A DNA stretch of 64,000 nucleotides from Amphritea sp. 1_MG-2023. GTDB taxonomy: Bacteria; Pseudomonadota; Gammaproteobacteria; Pseudomonadales; Balneatricaceae. The DNA lies in the NCBI RefSeq assembly GCF_030547545.1, contig NZ_JAUOQE010000015.1, forward strand, positions 33,884 to 97,883, in the 5' to 3' direction. The notes beneath the pieces were generated by a model. It was not told the DNA's origin, did not search any database, and saw only the letters and a program-made list of their open reading frames with translations. The translations under genes and the position numbers were made by a program. Positions 1 through 8,740 of the stretch are shown piece after piece. Position 1 is the first letter of the stretch. Each line of letters begins with the position of its first letter.

Positions 1-1
1 C

Positions 2-106
2 ATCCTACACCTCCAGCTATACTGGCATTCTGTGCACGCCACCGGCAATAAACCGGCTGTTGATAACGCCCGCCTCGCAGACCCTTTCAACAACAAGCTT
101 AATTAG
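2..106 (+). CDS. C-terminal end of an unidentified protein (partial)
   Basis: A reading frame enters from the left edge and stays open for 34 codons before a TAG stop. The visible residues include an LYWHS stretch near the start, which recalls the end of ArgP-like LysR regulators, but that is only an impression. It runs towards rpmA, and the hairpin at 119-148 separates the two. The product cannot be named from this much sequence. Confidence 0.35.
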   Translation: MLHLQLYWHSVHATGNKPAVDNARLADPFNNKLN

Positions 107-118
107 CCATTAAAAACA

Positions 119-148
119 AAAAAAGCCCCGCAACCGCGGAGCTTTTTT
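119..148 (-). terminator. Terminator after rplU-rpmA
   Basis: A GC-rich stem with a 4-nt loop (132-135) is flanked by A and T runs on both sides. It therefore works as an intrinsic terminator for rpmA on the minus strand and probably also for the gene entering from the left. One mismatch in the stem. Confidence 0.8.
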
Positions 149-164
149 AAGTATACAAGCCGTA

Positions 165-422
165 TTAAGCGGTTTCTATCGTAATATACTTACGCTTTTG
201 CGGGCCTTTCACAACAAACTTAACAACGCCATCTGCAGTCGCAAACAAAGTATGATCTTTACCCATACCTACGTTTACACCCGCATGGAACTTAGTTCCG
301 CGCTGACGTACCAGAATGTTACCAGCCGTTACTACCTGACCACCGAAACGCTTAACACCTAAGCGTTTCGACTCGGAGTCACGACCGTTACGAGTACTAC
401 CTGCCGCCTTCTTATGAGCCAT
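165..422 (-). CDS. rpmA: 50S ribosomal protein L27
   Basis: Ribosomal protein L27 (85 aa) binds near the peptidyl-transferase centre of the large subunit. The N-terminus [16 protein letters not shown] and the following [11 protein letters not shown] are the family signature, and length matches the E. coli protein. It is the second gene after rplU with a 24-nt spacer, the standard order. A terminator follows, so the downstream obgE found in many relatives is not joined here. Confidence 0.97.
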   Translation of the reverse strand: MAHKKAAGSTRNGRDSESKRLGVKRFGGQVVTAGNILVRQRGTKFHAGVNVGMGKDHTLFATADGVVKFVVKGPQKRKYITIETA

Positions 423-446
423 TTGTCACTCTCCTATCAAACAGTC

Positions 447-758
447 TTAGGCATTAATGCCAGTGATTTTTACTTCAGTGAAGTGCTGACGGTGACCCAT
501 CTGCTTCATGTGATGCTTACGACGCTTGAACTTCATGATATGAACTTTCTTAGCGCGACCGTGGCTTACAACTTCAGCTGTAACCTTAGCACCTTCAACG
601 ACTGGCGCGCCGATTTTAACATCATCGCCATTCGCAACCAGCAAAACGCGGTCAAATTCAACATTAGCGCCCGCTTCTACAGCCAGCTTTTCCAGTTTCA
701 GCGTATGGCCTTCCTGAACTCGGTATTGCTTACCACCGCTCACAATTACTGCGTACAT
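447..758 (-). CDS. rplU: 50S ribosomal protein L21
   Basis: L21 (103 aa from this start) binds 23S rRNA. It begins [14 protein letters not shown], the family N-terminus, so the in-frame upstream codon at 782 is rejected. The C-terminal half carries the basic [13 protein letters not shown] stretch typical of L21. First gene of the rplU-rpmA operon, driven by the promoter at 862-890 and divergent from ispB. Confidence 0.96.
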   Translation of the reverse strand: MYAVIVSGGKQYRVQEGHTLKLEKLAVEAGANVEFDRVLLVANGDDVKIGAPVVEGAKVTAEVVSHGRAKKVHIMKFKRRKHHMKQMGHRQHFTEVKITGINA

Positions 759-861
759 TTCAATCTCCAGTTTAAAACCCACCCTGCTACTAAATAAGAC
801 GCCTACTTCAAATGGTTAAACCATATGGTAGGGAGCGAATTTGGATGGGTTAGGGCGCGAG

Positions 862-890
862 ATTATATAGAAACCTAGGCGACGACTCAA
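862..890 (-). promoter_or_regulatory. Sigma-70 promoter of rplU-rpmA
   Basis: On the minus strand, -35 TTGAGT (885-890), a 17-bp spacer and a perfect -10 TATAAT (862-867). The bases just after the -10 read CTCGCGCC, a GC-rich discriminator of the kind found at stringently controlled ribosomal promoters. The same eight bases follow the -10 of the rpsM promoter. Confidence 0.8.
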
Positions 891-919
891 GCATAATCAG
901 AGATAATAACCTTACTTTC

Positions 920-948
920 TTGACACTCGGATACTCTCCCCCTAGCAT
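920..948 (+). promoter_or_regulatory. Sigma-70 promoter of ispB
   Basis: A perfect -35 TTGACA (920-925), a 17-bp spacer and -10 TAGCAT (943-948). Transcription would start near 955, leaving a leader of about 30 nt before the ATG at 986. The TTG that could otherwise open the ispB frame at 920 is the first half of the -35 box, so it cannot be the start codon. Confidence 0.75.
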
Positions 949-985
949 GCGCCCATACCCATTGACGAGCCTAGTATCAGTTCAC

Positions 986-1954
986 ATGCTGCCACATCAG
1001 TTAAATCCAGTTATCGAACCGCAATTCGAAGCGGTAAACGAATATATTATCAATCACTTACACTCGGGTGTACCGCTGGTTGAAAAAATCGGACATTACA
1101 TTGTTGAAAGCGGTGGCAAGCGGATAAGACCGCTATTAGTGCTATTGGCAGCCAATGCCGTTAACTATAAAGGCAAGCAACATGTTTCTCTGGCCGCGGT
1201 CATTGAATTTATTCATACCGCGACGCTACTGCATGACGATGTTGTGGATAACTCAGAATTACGCCGCGGCAATGATACCGCTAACGCCAAGTGGGGCAAT
1301 GCGCCTAGCGTACTCGTAGGTGACTTTCTTTACTCCCGCTCGTTCCAGATCATGGTAGAGATTGGCAAGATGGATATCATGGCCGTTATCTCTAACGCCA
1401 CCACCATTATTGCCGAAGGCGAGGTCATGCAGCTCCTCAATGCCCGCAACCCAGATACCACCGAAGCATCCTATATGCAGGTTATTCTAGGCAAAACCGC
1501 GATGCTATTTGAGGCTGCCACTGAAGTGGGTGCAATTTTGGCCGATGCCAGCAAAGCTGAGCAAGAAGCCTTACGCCTCTACGGCCGACATATCGGCATC
1601 GCCTTCCAAATCATCGATGATGTTATGGATTATCTGAGCAGCGCCGAAGAGATGGGTAAGAATGTCGGCGACGATCTTGCCGAAGGCAAAGCCACTCTCC
1701 CGCTCATCCATGCTATGCAGCATGGTAGCGAAGAACAACGCACGCTGATCCGTCAAGCGATCCGTAAAGGCGGGCTTGACGATTTACAACCGATTATGGA
1801 TATCGTCCAGTCTACAGGCTCTATCGAATACGCCCGTTCTATCGCCTATGCCGAAGCGGATAAAGCGATCGAAGCGCTCGATGCTCTGCCTGAAAGCTCA
1901 TTCAAACAAACCATGATCCAATTAGCCGACCTCGCCGTTAAGCGCAGCAGCTAA
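986..1954 (+). CDS. ispB: Octaprenyl diphosphate synthase
   Basis: Trans-prenyltransferase that extends farnesyl diphosphate with isopentenyl diphosphate to make the side chain of ubiquinone. The 322-aa product carries the first aspartate-rich motif in LLHDDVVDNSELRRG and the second in FQIIDDVMDY, plus GGKRIRPLL near the N-terminus, all diagnostic of the family. Starting at the ATG at 986 gives the usual length (323 aa in E. coli) and fits the promoter at 920-948; longer starts at 920 and 947 overlap that promoter. No strong ribosome-binding site is visible. Single gene, divergent from rplU-rpmA and convergent with tpm. Confidence 0.93.
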   Translation: MLPHQLNPVIEPQFEAVNEYIINHLHSGVPLVEKIGHYIVESGGKRIRPLLVLLAANAVNYKGKQHVSLAAVIEFIHTATLLHDDVVDNSELRRGNDTANAKWGNAPSVLVGDFLYSRSFQIMVEIGKMDIMAVISNATTIIAEGEVMQLLNARNPDTTEASYMQVILGKTAMLFEAATEVGAILADASKAEQEALRLYGRHIGIAFQIIDDVMDYLSSAEEMGKNVGDDLAEGKATLPLIHAMQHGSEEQRTLIRQAIRKGGLDDLQPIMDIVQSTGSIEYARSIAYAEADKAIEALDALPESSFKQTMIQLADLAVKRSS

Positions 1955-1965
1955 AGTTTTATGCG

Positions 1966-2000
1966 TGGCTCACGGCAGAAAATCTGCCTGCCGTGAGCCA
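1966..2000. terminator. Hairpin between convergent ispB and tpm
   Basis: A perfect 13-bp stem (1966-1978 with 1988-2000) and a 9-nt loop lie between two converging genes. There is no T run, so this is a strong hairpin that may end or protect both transcripts rather than a textbook intrinsic terminator. Its CACGGCAG core recurs in the hairpin after uvrA (46880-46914). Confidence 0.5.
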
Positions 2001-2046
2001 TCAAAGCGCATCGATGCTCGAGCCACGGTCACTTAATTTTGCACCA

Positions 2047-2694
2047 CTACGCAATCGCCATTCGATCTCGCAAGAGATACACCACTTCTGAGCGCTCCGC
2101 ATCCCGCCTCTCTAAAGAGACGGAGTGACACCGCTGAATCTCAAATCGCTCACCGTAAAGCTCATGCACTTCCGCTTCTGATACTGCAAACGGCGGCCCC
2201 TCGCACCCCTCAAATTCAAGCGTGATAAGCAGTATTCCCACACCCGCAGGTAATTGTTTGCTGAGCTTTCGCGCATAACGCCGGCGCATCGCTTCAGGGA
2301 AGGCAATCAAAGCGGCGCGATCATAAACCCAGGCGATCGAATTAAATTCATCAACCGGTAGGGCAAAAAAATCACCACAGAGCGTTCGCAGCCCCTCCAC
2401 TTCGCGACAGGCAAACGCGCCCTGATACAGCGTGATCGGCACGCTATCGTTACTCGACTGCGCCTGCCAAAAAGCCTCACACGCCTGCGCATTTAACTCA
2501 ACTCCGGTCACTTCATGCCCCTGCTCTCGCAACCAGATCATATCGAGACTCTTTCCACATAACGGCACCAGCACCCGCCCTTCACCGGCAGACTGCAACG
2601 CTACCCAATAACGTTTTAACAACGCATTCACTTGTGACTGATGAAAACCGATACGCCCTGTTTCCCACCGCTTATGCCAAAATTCACTGTGCAT
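2047..2694 (-). CDS. tpm: Thiopurine S-methyltransferase
   Basis: SAM-dependent methyltransferase of the TPMT family (215 aa). Bacterial members methylate thiopurines and selenium or tellurium oxyanions. The N-terminus MHSEFWHKRWETGRIGFHQ is the family signature, followed by the SAM-binding VLVPLCGKSLDM and the later AWVYDRAALIAFPEAMR. I chose the second in-frame ATG (2694) because family members begin just before FWHxRW; the longer form from 2724 adds ten unrelated residues. It converges with ispB and is divergent from fabA. Whether it has a role with the TerB-like genes elsewhere in the window is unknown. Confidence 0.9.
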   Translation of the reverse strand: MHSEFWHKRWETGRIGFHQSQVNALLKRYWVALQSAGEGRVLVPLCGKSLDMIWLREQGHEVTGVELNAQACEAFWQAQSSNDSVPITLYQGAFACREVEGLRTLCGDFFALPVDEFNSIAWVYDRAALIAFPEAMRRRYARKLSKQLPAGVGILLITLEFEGCEGPPFAVSEAEVHELYGERFEIQRCHSVSLERRDAERSEVVYLLRDRMAIA

Positions 2695-2783
2695 ACTGCA
2701 ATAAACTCCCTTAAAAACGACCAAATCTATTCGAATCTCTCCTTTTTAATGATACAGGCCGTGATCCCAGACCGCTAAACCGG

Positions 2784-2789
2784 TATAAT
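2784..2789 (+). promoter_or_regulatory. Candidate -10 box of fabA
   Basis: A perfect TATAAT lies 42 bp before the fabA ATG. The matching -35 is poor (GTGATC at 17-bp spacing), which would fit an activator-dependent promoter. FadR activates fabA in E. coli, but I see no convincing FadR palindrome here. Confidence 0.45.
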
Positions 2790-2831
2790 CCCTCCGATAT
2801 TTTGGCTATAAAAAGTGGATATACAGCTCAA

Positions 2832-3347
2832 ATGACAAATCCTTCCTCATTCAACAGAGAAGAACTCCTTCAGTGTGGTAACGGCGAAATGTTCGGCGAG
2901 GGCAATGCCCGTCTACCTGTCGGCAATATGCTTATGATGGATCGCATCACTATGATCACCGGCGAAGGCGGAAAATATGGCAAAGGCTATATCGAAGCAG
3001 AGCTGGATATCCATCCTGATCTTTGGTTTTTCGACTGCCATTTCCCCACCGATCCCGTTATGCCAGGCTGCTTAGGCCTTGATGCCATGTGGCAGATCGT
3101 TGGTTTCTTCCTCGGCTGGCGTGGCAATAAGGGTCGTGGACGCGCCTTGGGTTGCGGTGAAGTCAAGTTCACCGGCCAAATTCTGCCAACCGCTAAGAAA
3201 GTGACCTACCGTATTGATCTATCACGGGTTATAGAGCGCAAATTAGTCATGGGCATTGCTGACGGTAGCGTATCCGTCGATGGCCGCGAGATCTATACAG
3301 CAAAAGATCTGCGGGTAGGCCTGTTCGTGTCTACCGATAGCTTCTGA
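2832..3347 (+). CDS. fabA: 3-hydroxydecanoyl-ACP dehydratase/isomerase
   Basis: Dehydrates 3-hydroxydecanoyl-ACP and isomerises trans-2 to cis-3-decenoyl-ACP, the entry step to unsaturated fatty acids in type II synthesis. The 171-aa product has the active-site histidine in [20 protein letters not shown] and the conserved aspartate region LGLDAMWQ, which distinguish FabA from FabZ. The start at 2832 gives the family length (172 aa in E. coli); a TTG at 2802 would add ten residues upstream. It is followed 78 nt later by fabB, its obligate partner, so the two make a working unsaturated fatty acid branch. Confidence 0.96.
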   Translation: MTNPSSFNREELLQCGNGEMFGEGNARLPVGNMLMMDRITMITGEGGKYGKGYIEAELDIHPDLWFFDCHFPTDPVMPGCLGLDAMWQIVGFFLGWRGNKGRGRALGCGEVKFTGQILPTAKKVTYRIDLSRVIERKLVMGIADGSVSVDGREIYTAKDLRVGLFVSTDSF

Positions 3348-3425
3348 GTCAACGAAGCATTCAGCGGACATTGCGCCGCGGTAGATCTATACTTACAACG
3401 TTTTACTGAATAAAAGAGGCATCCT

Positions 3426-4643
3426 ATGAGACGTGTCGTTGTTACCGGAATGGGTATCGTATCTTGTCTGGGTACTGATAAAGAAGCCGTCTTGGACTCA
3501 CTGAAAGAAGGCCGTTCCGGCATTAAATTTCAGGAAGAGTACAAAGAGCTTGGGTTCCGTAGCCAGGTAGCTGGCAGTATCGATCTAGATTATACCGATC
3601 TGATCGACCGTAAACTGGTTCGTTTCATGGGTGATGCTGCCGCGTACGCCTACCTATCAATGGATCAAGCCATTAAAGATGCTAATCTCAGCGAAGATCA
3701 AGTATCCAATGTGCGCACCGGACTGATCGCCGGTTCTGGCGGGGCATCATCTGCCGATATCGTCGAAGCCGCCGATATTCTGCGCAGCAAAGGTGTGCGT
3801 CGCGTCGGCCCATACCGAGTTACTCGCACTATGGGGTCAACCGTATCCGCTTGCTTGGCTACGCCCTTTAAGATCAAAGGGATTAACTATTCCATCACTT
3901 CTGCCTGCGCCACTAGCGCCCACTGTATCGGCAACGCGATGGAACAGATTCAGCTAAACAAACAAGATATCGTCTTTGCTGGCGGCGGTGAAGAACTGCA
4001 CTGGTCACTCAGCATGATGTTTGATGCGATGGGTGCCCTGTCTAGCAAATATAACGAGACCCCAGAAAAAGCGTCTCGCGCCTACGATGCCAACCGTGAC
4101 GGTTTCGTCATCGCTGGCGGTGGCGGTATGCTGGTATTAGAAGAACTAGAACACGCGAAAGCCCGTGGCGCTAAAATTTACGGCGAACTGGTTGGCTACG
4201 GCGCTACTTCTGATGGTTACGACATGGTTGCACCTTCCGGCGAAGGGGCCGTGCGTTGCATGAAACAAGCGATGGGCACCGTTGATGGCAACATCGACTA
4301 CATTAACTCCCACGGCACATCAACGCCGGCTGGCGATATTCAAGAACTGAAGGCGATGAAAGAAACCTTCGGCTCTGAGATGCCGCCGGTTAGCTCGACT
4401 AAGTCTCTCACAGGTCACTCTCTGGGTGCTACTGGTGTTCAAGAAGCGATCTATAGCTTACTGATGATGGAAAACAACTTCATCTGCGCATCGGCTAATA
4501 TCGATGACCTAGATCCTGCGGCTGAAGGCCTACCTGTTGTCACTGAACGTAAAGACAATGTTGATCTGCAACGTGTTATGTCTAACAGCTTTGGCTTCGG
4601 CGGCACCAATTCGACACTGGTGTTCCAAAAATTCACTGACTAA
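3426..4643 (+). CDS. fabB: 3-oxoacyl-ACP synthase I
   Basis: Condensing enzyme that elongates the cis-3-decenoyl-ACP made by FabA with malonyl-ACP. The 405-aa protein shows the full Cys-His-His set: nucleophile Cys161 in [12 protein letters not shown], His296 in [12 protein letters not shown] and His331 in GHSLGATG, plus Lys326. ACATSAHC is the FabB form of the motif, not the FabF one. AGAGG precedes the ATG at good spacing. Co-directional with fabA and closed by a strong terminator at 4668-4704. Confidence 0.97.
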   Translation: MRRVVVTGMGIVSCLGTDKEAVLDSLKEGRSGIKFQEEYKELGFRSQVAGSIDLDYTDLIDRKLVRFMGDAAAYAYLSMDQAIKDANLSEDQVSNVRTGLIAGSGGASSADIVEAADILRSKGVRRVGPYRVTRTMGSTVSACLATPFKIKGINYSITSACATSAHCIGNAMEQIQLNKQDIVFAGGGEELHWSLSMMFDAMGALSSKYNETPEKASRAYDANRDGFVIAGGGGMLVLEELEHAKARGAKIYGELVGYGATSDGYDMVAPSGEGAVRCMKQAMGTVDGNIDYINSHGTSTPAGDIQELKAMKETFGSEMPPVSSTKSLTGHSLGATGVQEAIYSLLMMENNFICASANIDDLDPAAEGLPVVTERKDNVDLQRVMSNSFGFGGTNSTLVFQKFTD

Positions 4644-4667
4644 GCCAGCGCCTTAAAAACAAGACAA

Positions 4668-4704
4668 TAAAAAAACCCGCCATTTACATGAGCGGGTTTT
4701 TTAT
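4668..4704. terminator. Bidirectional terminator between fabB and plsC
   Basis: An inverted repeat with A run, CCCGC stem, 11-nt loop, GCGGG and T run is symmetric, so it can end fabB on the plus strand and the converging acyltransferase on the minus strand. Confidence 0.85.
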
Positions 4705-4726
4705 TATTTAGTTAAGCGTGCCGGCG

Positions 4727-5470
4727 TTAATCATCAATCAGATGCATCGCATGCATCTGTGCTTCTAGCCAGCCAATCGACTCACTGTGAATCTCATCGA
4801 TGCTCCGCTCCACCGAGGCAACCGCCGTCCCGATTCGCACCGTCACCGTACCGGGGTATTTAACGTAGCTCTTACCCGGCCAGAATAAACCCGCATCATG
4901 CGCCAACGGTACAACCGGCACTTGCGCACTCGCGGCCAGCATCGCGCCGCCCTTATTAAACTTACCCAGCTTACCCGTTGCAACGCGCGTGCCCTGCGGG
5001 AAGATCACCACATTAATTCCGTCTTCTAGGCGCGCTTTACCTTGCGTTAGCAGTTGCTTTAACGCGCCTCGGCGCTTACTTCGATCCAACGCGATTGGCT
5101 TCAGCATCGCCAACGCCCAACCGAAGAACGGTATTTTTAATAACTCCTGTTTTAACACCGTGCTCTGCGGACGAATCAAGGTTTGCAAGAACAGTGTTTC
5201 CCACTCACTCGAATGATTAGCCACCACCACGTATGCCTGCCCTTGTGGTAAGTTTTCGCGACCTTCAATACGATATTTAACGCCGCAACACAGATACAGC
5301 CAAGCCATACTGAAATAGTTCATCAAGGTAAACAGCTTAAACCGAGGGCGAAAGGGCAATGCCCAGCCCACCAGCAAACAAAACGCAGCAAACAGTATTG
5401 TTACCGGATAAAAACCGATATAAAACAGCGTTGCTCGCAGATACAAAAACAGAGTAGGTTGCCTGATCAT
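4727..5470 (-). CDS. plsC: 1-acyl-sn-glycerol-3-phosphate acyltransferase
   Basis: PlsC-type acyltransferase that would convert lysophosphatidic acid to phosphatidic acid at the inner membrane. The 247-aa protein has hydrophobic segments in its first 50 residues and then ANHSSEWETLFLQ, the acyltransferase block I with Glu in place of the usual Asp (HX4E), and IFPQGTR for block III, where FPEGTR is usual. HX4E is known from one PlsC subgroup; FPQGTR is less common. It converges with fabB, so lipid genes cluster here. Substrate preference cannot be read. Confidence 0.85.
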   Translation of the reverse strand: MIRQPTLFLYLRATLFYIGFYPVTILFAAFCLLVGWALPFRPRFKLFTLMNYFSMAWLYLCCGVKYRIEGRENLPQGQAYVVVANHSSEWETLFLQTLIRPQSTVLKQELLKIPFFGWALAMLKPIALDRSKRRGALKQLLTQGKARLEDGINVVIFPQGTRVATGKLGKFNKGGAMLAASAQVPVVPLAHDAGLFWPGKSYVKYPGTVTVRIGTAVASVERSIDEIHSESIGWLEAQMHAMHLIDD

Positions 5471-5517
5471 CGCCTAGTCACTATCCTTTCCGGTATGAGA
5501 ATCAATTAATCGCGGCC

Positions 5518-5997
5518 TTAAGGGGTCACTTTCCAGTGTCCCGTTTTACCACCTTTCTTTTCTAACAATTGGATCTCAGAGATAATCATCCCTTTATCAA
5601 CCGCTTTGCACATATCATAAATCGTCAACGCCGCCACGGAAGCGGCCGTCAGCGCCTCCATCTCAACACCGGTCTGACCCGCCAACTTACAGGTCGCTAA
5701 AATCAATACCGAATCAGAATCAGCTTGCGGCAGCAGTTCAAGCGAAACTTTACTCAACATCAATGGGTGACACAATGGAATCAGATCCGCACATCGCTTA
5801 GCCGCCTGAATGCCAGCGATCCTCGCGACGGTTAATACATCGCCCTTTTTATGCTCTCCTGCCGTGATCATGCGCAACGTTTCTGGCTGCATGCTCACCA
5901 CCGCCTGTGCCGTCGCTTCTCTATGGGTGACGGCCTTAGCCGACACATCAACCATATTCGCGTTACCCTGCTCATCCAGATGCGTTAGCCGGCTCAT
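5518..5997 (-). CDS. moaC: Cyclic pyranopterin monophosphate synthase MoaC
   Basis: Second enzyme of molybdenum cofactor synthesis; it closes the pyranopterin ring after MoaA. The 159-aa product carries [16 protein letters not shown] and [16 protein letters not shown], both diagnostic, with the catalytic lysine region [11 protein letters not shown]. The start ATG overlaps the stop of the upstream acyltransferase as ATGA, so translation is probably coupled. moaA lies further upstream on the same strand, beyond that acyltransferase. Confidence 0.96.
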   Translation of the reverse strand: MSRLTHLDEQGNANMVDVSAKAVTHREATAQAVVSMQPETLRMITAGEHKKGDVLTVARIAGIQAAKRCADLIPLCHPLMLSKVSLELLPQADSDSVLILATCKLAGQTGVEMEALTAASVAALTIYDMCKAVDKGMIISEIQLLEKKGGKTGHWKVTP

Positions 5998-7118
5998 ACC
6001 GCCTCCTGATAGCGCTGCTTATTCAAAACGGGATTGGCGTACATCTGCTTCAAGATATCTGCCGTCGAAGCCGATAAGCCCTCAAAGCGCGCCGCAAATT
6101 CGGCCTTTTGCGTGGCATCGATGTCATCCGACTCAATTCCCGCGGCCAATAAATTAGAGGGATGCAGGTGATAGTTTGCCATAATCTGTCGATCGATTTC
6201 CGCAGCCAGTTCTTCAGGCGTATCCATCGGGGCAATCACTTGACCAAAGGCCACATGTACGTGACCCTTGTTACCGTTAATGCCGGCAACAATGCTCTCG
6301 ATATCTTCAAACTGAGACTTCTCGTAGGCGCCTCCCTGCTGCTTAGAATCAAGCTCCAGCGCTTTAGCCCGATCGCAGGGATCATACTCATAGGAGATCG
6401 ATACCGGCACGATTTTTACTCGCGCGATAAATTCAGCAAAGCTACGCTGTTTACGATGCGCCATGTAGAACATTTTTAAAATAGCCGGATCGGTAAAATC
6501 ATTACCATCTTTGGCTCGCCCTTCCCGCTGTGCAATCCAAATACTCGCTTCATCCTGAACTAACGAATGATCGATGTAAGCGGATAACTGACTCAAAGCG
6601 GTAAGCACTTCTCGCCCTTTGGCTGAGCGATTGACAATAAAGCTTTTATTCAAGCGCATTAAATCAGAGACATAGGGCTTACGTAAAAGATTATCGCCAA
6701 TGGCGATACGCAGTGTATCGAAGCCATGCTGATACAGCGCCCAGTTAATAAAGGCAGGATCCATAGCGATATCGCGATGATTAGAGACAAACAAATAGGC
6801 CTCATCGGTTGATAGTGCATCGATACCACTACAGGAGAGACGGCTTGTGGTACGCCCAATCATCTTCGTCATATAACCGGCAATCAGCGTCTGAAACCCT
6901 TGAATGGTTTCGATATCGCCGGTTTTTTGTGCCAGAAAGATACGCACAGCAGGCTTCAACAACCAACCGAACAACGATGCCAGCTGTGGAAACTGATAAC
7001 GGGTTAACACCGAGATAAGCTCTTCATCATGTATCAGCCGGTTCAGAACATCACTGACCTCACGGTCATGATAGGGTCGAATGTTCTGAAATGGATCATT
7101 GCTAGGGCTGACTGGCAT
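5994..7118 (-). CDS. Glycerol-3-phosphate/lysophospholipid acyltransferase family protein
   Basis: A 374-aa protein of the PlsB/PlsC superfamily. Block I reads [11 protein letters not shown] with His114 and Asp120, one residue wider than HX4D, and [10 protein letters not shown] matches the later substrate-binding block. No N-terminal membrane segment is obvious. It resembles an uncharacterised marine gammaproteobacterial acyltransferase group, so the exact substrate is open. A strong AGGAGG lies just before the ATG. It sits between moaA and moaC and shares a 4-bp ATGA overlap with moaC, which is an odd partner for a lipid enzyme. Confidence 0.75.
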   Translation of the reverse strand: MPVSPSNDPFQNIRPYHDREVSDVLNRLIHDEELISVLTRYQFPQLASLFGWLLKPAVRIFLAQKTGDIETIQGFQTLIAGYMTKMIGRTTSRLSCSGIDALSTDEAYLFVSNHRDIAMDPAFINWALYQHGFDTLRIAIGDNLLRKPYVSDLMRLNKSFIVNRSAKGREVLTALSQLSAYIDHSLVQDEASIWIAQREGRAKDGNDFTDPAILKMFYMAHRKQRSFAEFIARVKIVPVSISYEYDPCDRAKALELDSKQQGGAYEKSQFEDIESIVAGINGNKGHVHVAFGQVIAPMDTPEELAAEIDRQIMANYHLHPSNLLAAGIESDDIDATQKAEFAARFEGLSASTADILKQMYANPVLNKQRYQEAV

Positions 7119-7218
7119 TCTGCCTCCTGGGCATTGAAAATATCGAGGCGGGTATTTTACAGGGAGATAGGAATAATTTCAGCGAACAATAACGATTCTT
7201 TAGCTTAAATCCCCGATA

Positions 7219-8229
7219 TTAGCCGCCAGTCATATTCATGAAGCGGACAATCTGTGGCTGCTGATCATCCAAATCGAAATGATGTTGCTCGGGTTTCAGG
7301 TCCATCGCAGATATCAGTTGCTGTTTTAGCCGTTCAATATTGCCGGGATGCTCTCGCAGCACCTGACGCAGATCCATCGAATGTTCGTTGCCTAAGCAGA
7401 GCAGTAAACGTCCCTCCACTGTCATCCGCACTCGATTGCATTCACTGCAAAAGTTATGACTATGGGGTGAGATAAAGCCCACTCGACTATCACTATCAGC
7501 CATCCGGTAATAACGCGATGGACCACCGGTTTTCTCAGTACAATCGAGTAACGGATAGCTAGGTTTGATCAAGGCTAATAGTTCATCACTAGAGCAGTAA
7601 GCTTCTGCACGATCGTGTTCGGTAATCGCGCCCAGCGGCATCTCTTCAATAAAGGTAATATCGACGCCTTTATCTCGAGCAAAACGAATTAGATCTAATA
7701 CCTCATCATCATTGCGGCCCTTCAGCACCACCGCATTCAGCTTAATCCGCTGAAAGCCTGCGGCAATTGCCGCATCAATGCCCGCCAATACCTGATGCAA
7801 ACGCCCGGTACGGGTCAGCCGTTTAAACTTATCCTCTTGCAAACTATCTAGACTAATATTCAGACGATCCACGCCTAAGCGTTTCAGGTCGGTGGCCATG
7901 CCCGCTAACTGAGAGCCATTCGTGGTAATCAATAGCTCGACGGGGAGCTGCCCTAACTGCTCAATCAACTTAAGAATGCCACGCCGCACCAGCGGCTCAC
8001 CGCCAGTGAGACGAATTTTATTCACGCCTAACTCAACGAAAGCTCGCGCAACCAGATAGAGCTCTTCCAGCGATAGGACTTCACTGCGAGGCAGAAACTC
8101 CATCTCTTCAGCCATGCAGTAGACGCAGCGAAAATCACAACGATCAGTCACCGATAGACGAATATAATCCACCTGTCGACCAAAGCGATCAACCAGTCTA
8201 TTCACCGTATTTTTATGCTTCTGAATCAT
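7219..8229 (-). CDS. moaA: GTP 3',8-cyclase MoaA
   Basis: Radical SAM enzyme that starts molybdenum cofactor synthesis by rearranging GTP to 3',8-cyclo-GTP. The 336-aa protein has the radical SAM cluster CX3CX2C (Cys31, Cys35, Cys38), the C-terminal cluster CX2CX13C (Cys261, Cys264, Cys278), and ends in Gly-Gly as the family requires. TGGEPL at about 75-80 is the SAM-binding GGE motif. The gap to the next downstream gene is 100 nt, so whether it is transcribed together with the acyltransferase and moaC is not certain. Confidence 0.96.
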   Translation of the reverse strand: MIQKHKNTVNRLVDRFGRQVDYIRLSVTDRCDFRCVYCMAEEMEFLPRSEVLSLEELYLVARAFVELGVNKIRLTGGEPLVRRGILKLIEQLGQLPVELLITTNGSQLAGMATDLKRLGVDRLNISLDSLQEDKFKRLTRTGRLHQVLAGIDAAIAAGFQRIKLNAVVLKGRNDDEVLDLIRFARDKGVDITFIEEMPLGAITEHDRAEAYCSSDELLALIKPSYPLLDCTEKTGGPSRYYRMADSDSRVGFISPHSHNFCSECNRVRMTVEGRLLLCLGNEHSMDLRQVLREHPGNIERLKQQLISAMDLKPEQHHFDLDDQQPQIVRFMNMTGG

Positions 8230-8320
8230 TTTCGGGCTAGTATCTCAAAGTTTTTTCGGCAAAAATATACCCGACCAATTTTATCGGTTATACCCTCTAT
8301 TCTAAACGAGTCTCTAACGA

Positions 8321-8698
8321 ATGTATTTAGCACTGAAACATACGCACATCACCTTTGCCGTCTTGAGTATCTTACTTTTCAGCCTGCGCGGCTTTTGGAT
8401 GCTGACGACGCCGGAAAAACTACAACGCCGCTGGGTCAAAATTGTACCGCATATTATCGATACTCTGTTGCTACTAAGCGCCATTGCATTGACCGTTAGC
8501 ATCAATCAATATCCCTTTACACATGACTGGCTTACGGCCAAACTGCTCGGACTGATCGCTTATATTGTGTTAGGCACTATTGCCCTAAAGAGAGGGAAAA
8601 CTCGCAACATCAGGCTCTTAGCACTGCTGATGGCACTGACATGTGTGGCATATATCGTCTGGGTGGCATTCAAGCACTCGGCCTTACCTTGGCTCTAA
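8321..8698 (+). CDS. SirB2-family membrane protein
   Basis: A 125-aa protein with four hydrophobic helices (about 10-28, 45-62, 74-91 and 98-116), which is almost its whole length. The opening MYLALKHTHITFAVLSI and the RGFWML stretch are typical of the SirB2/invasion-regulator family, whose biochemical role is not established. Stand-alone gene, divergent from moaA and convergent with the reductase gene at 8741. Confidence 0.75.
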   Translation: MYLALKHTHITFAVLSILLFSLRGFWMLTTPEKLQRRWVKIVPHIIDTLLLLSAIALTVSINQYPFTHDWLTAKLLGLIAYIVLGTIALKRGKTRNIRLLALLMALTCVAYIVWVAFKHSALPWL

Positions 8699-8711
8699 TC
8701 TCATGTTCAAG

Positions 8712-8732
8712 AGGGAGGGTGTTAACCTCCCT
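8712..8732. terminator. Hairpin between convergent genes
   Basis: AGGGAGG and CCTCCCT pair across a 7-nt loop between the SirB2-like gene and the converging reductase gene. There is no T run; it is a likely transcription end by position. Confidence 0.45.
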
Positions 8733-8740
8733 TGGTGAAA

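Noticed and set aside
920..985. Longer ispB starting at TTG 920 or ATG 947
   Set aside because: Both overlap a well-formed sigma-70 promoter and add residues not found in the family.
2761..2783. FadR site before fabA
   Set aside because: TGATCCCAGACC shares only a few bases with the FadR palindrome.
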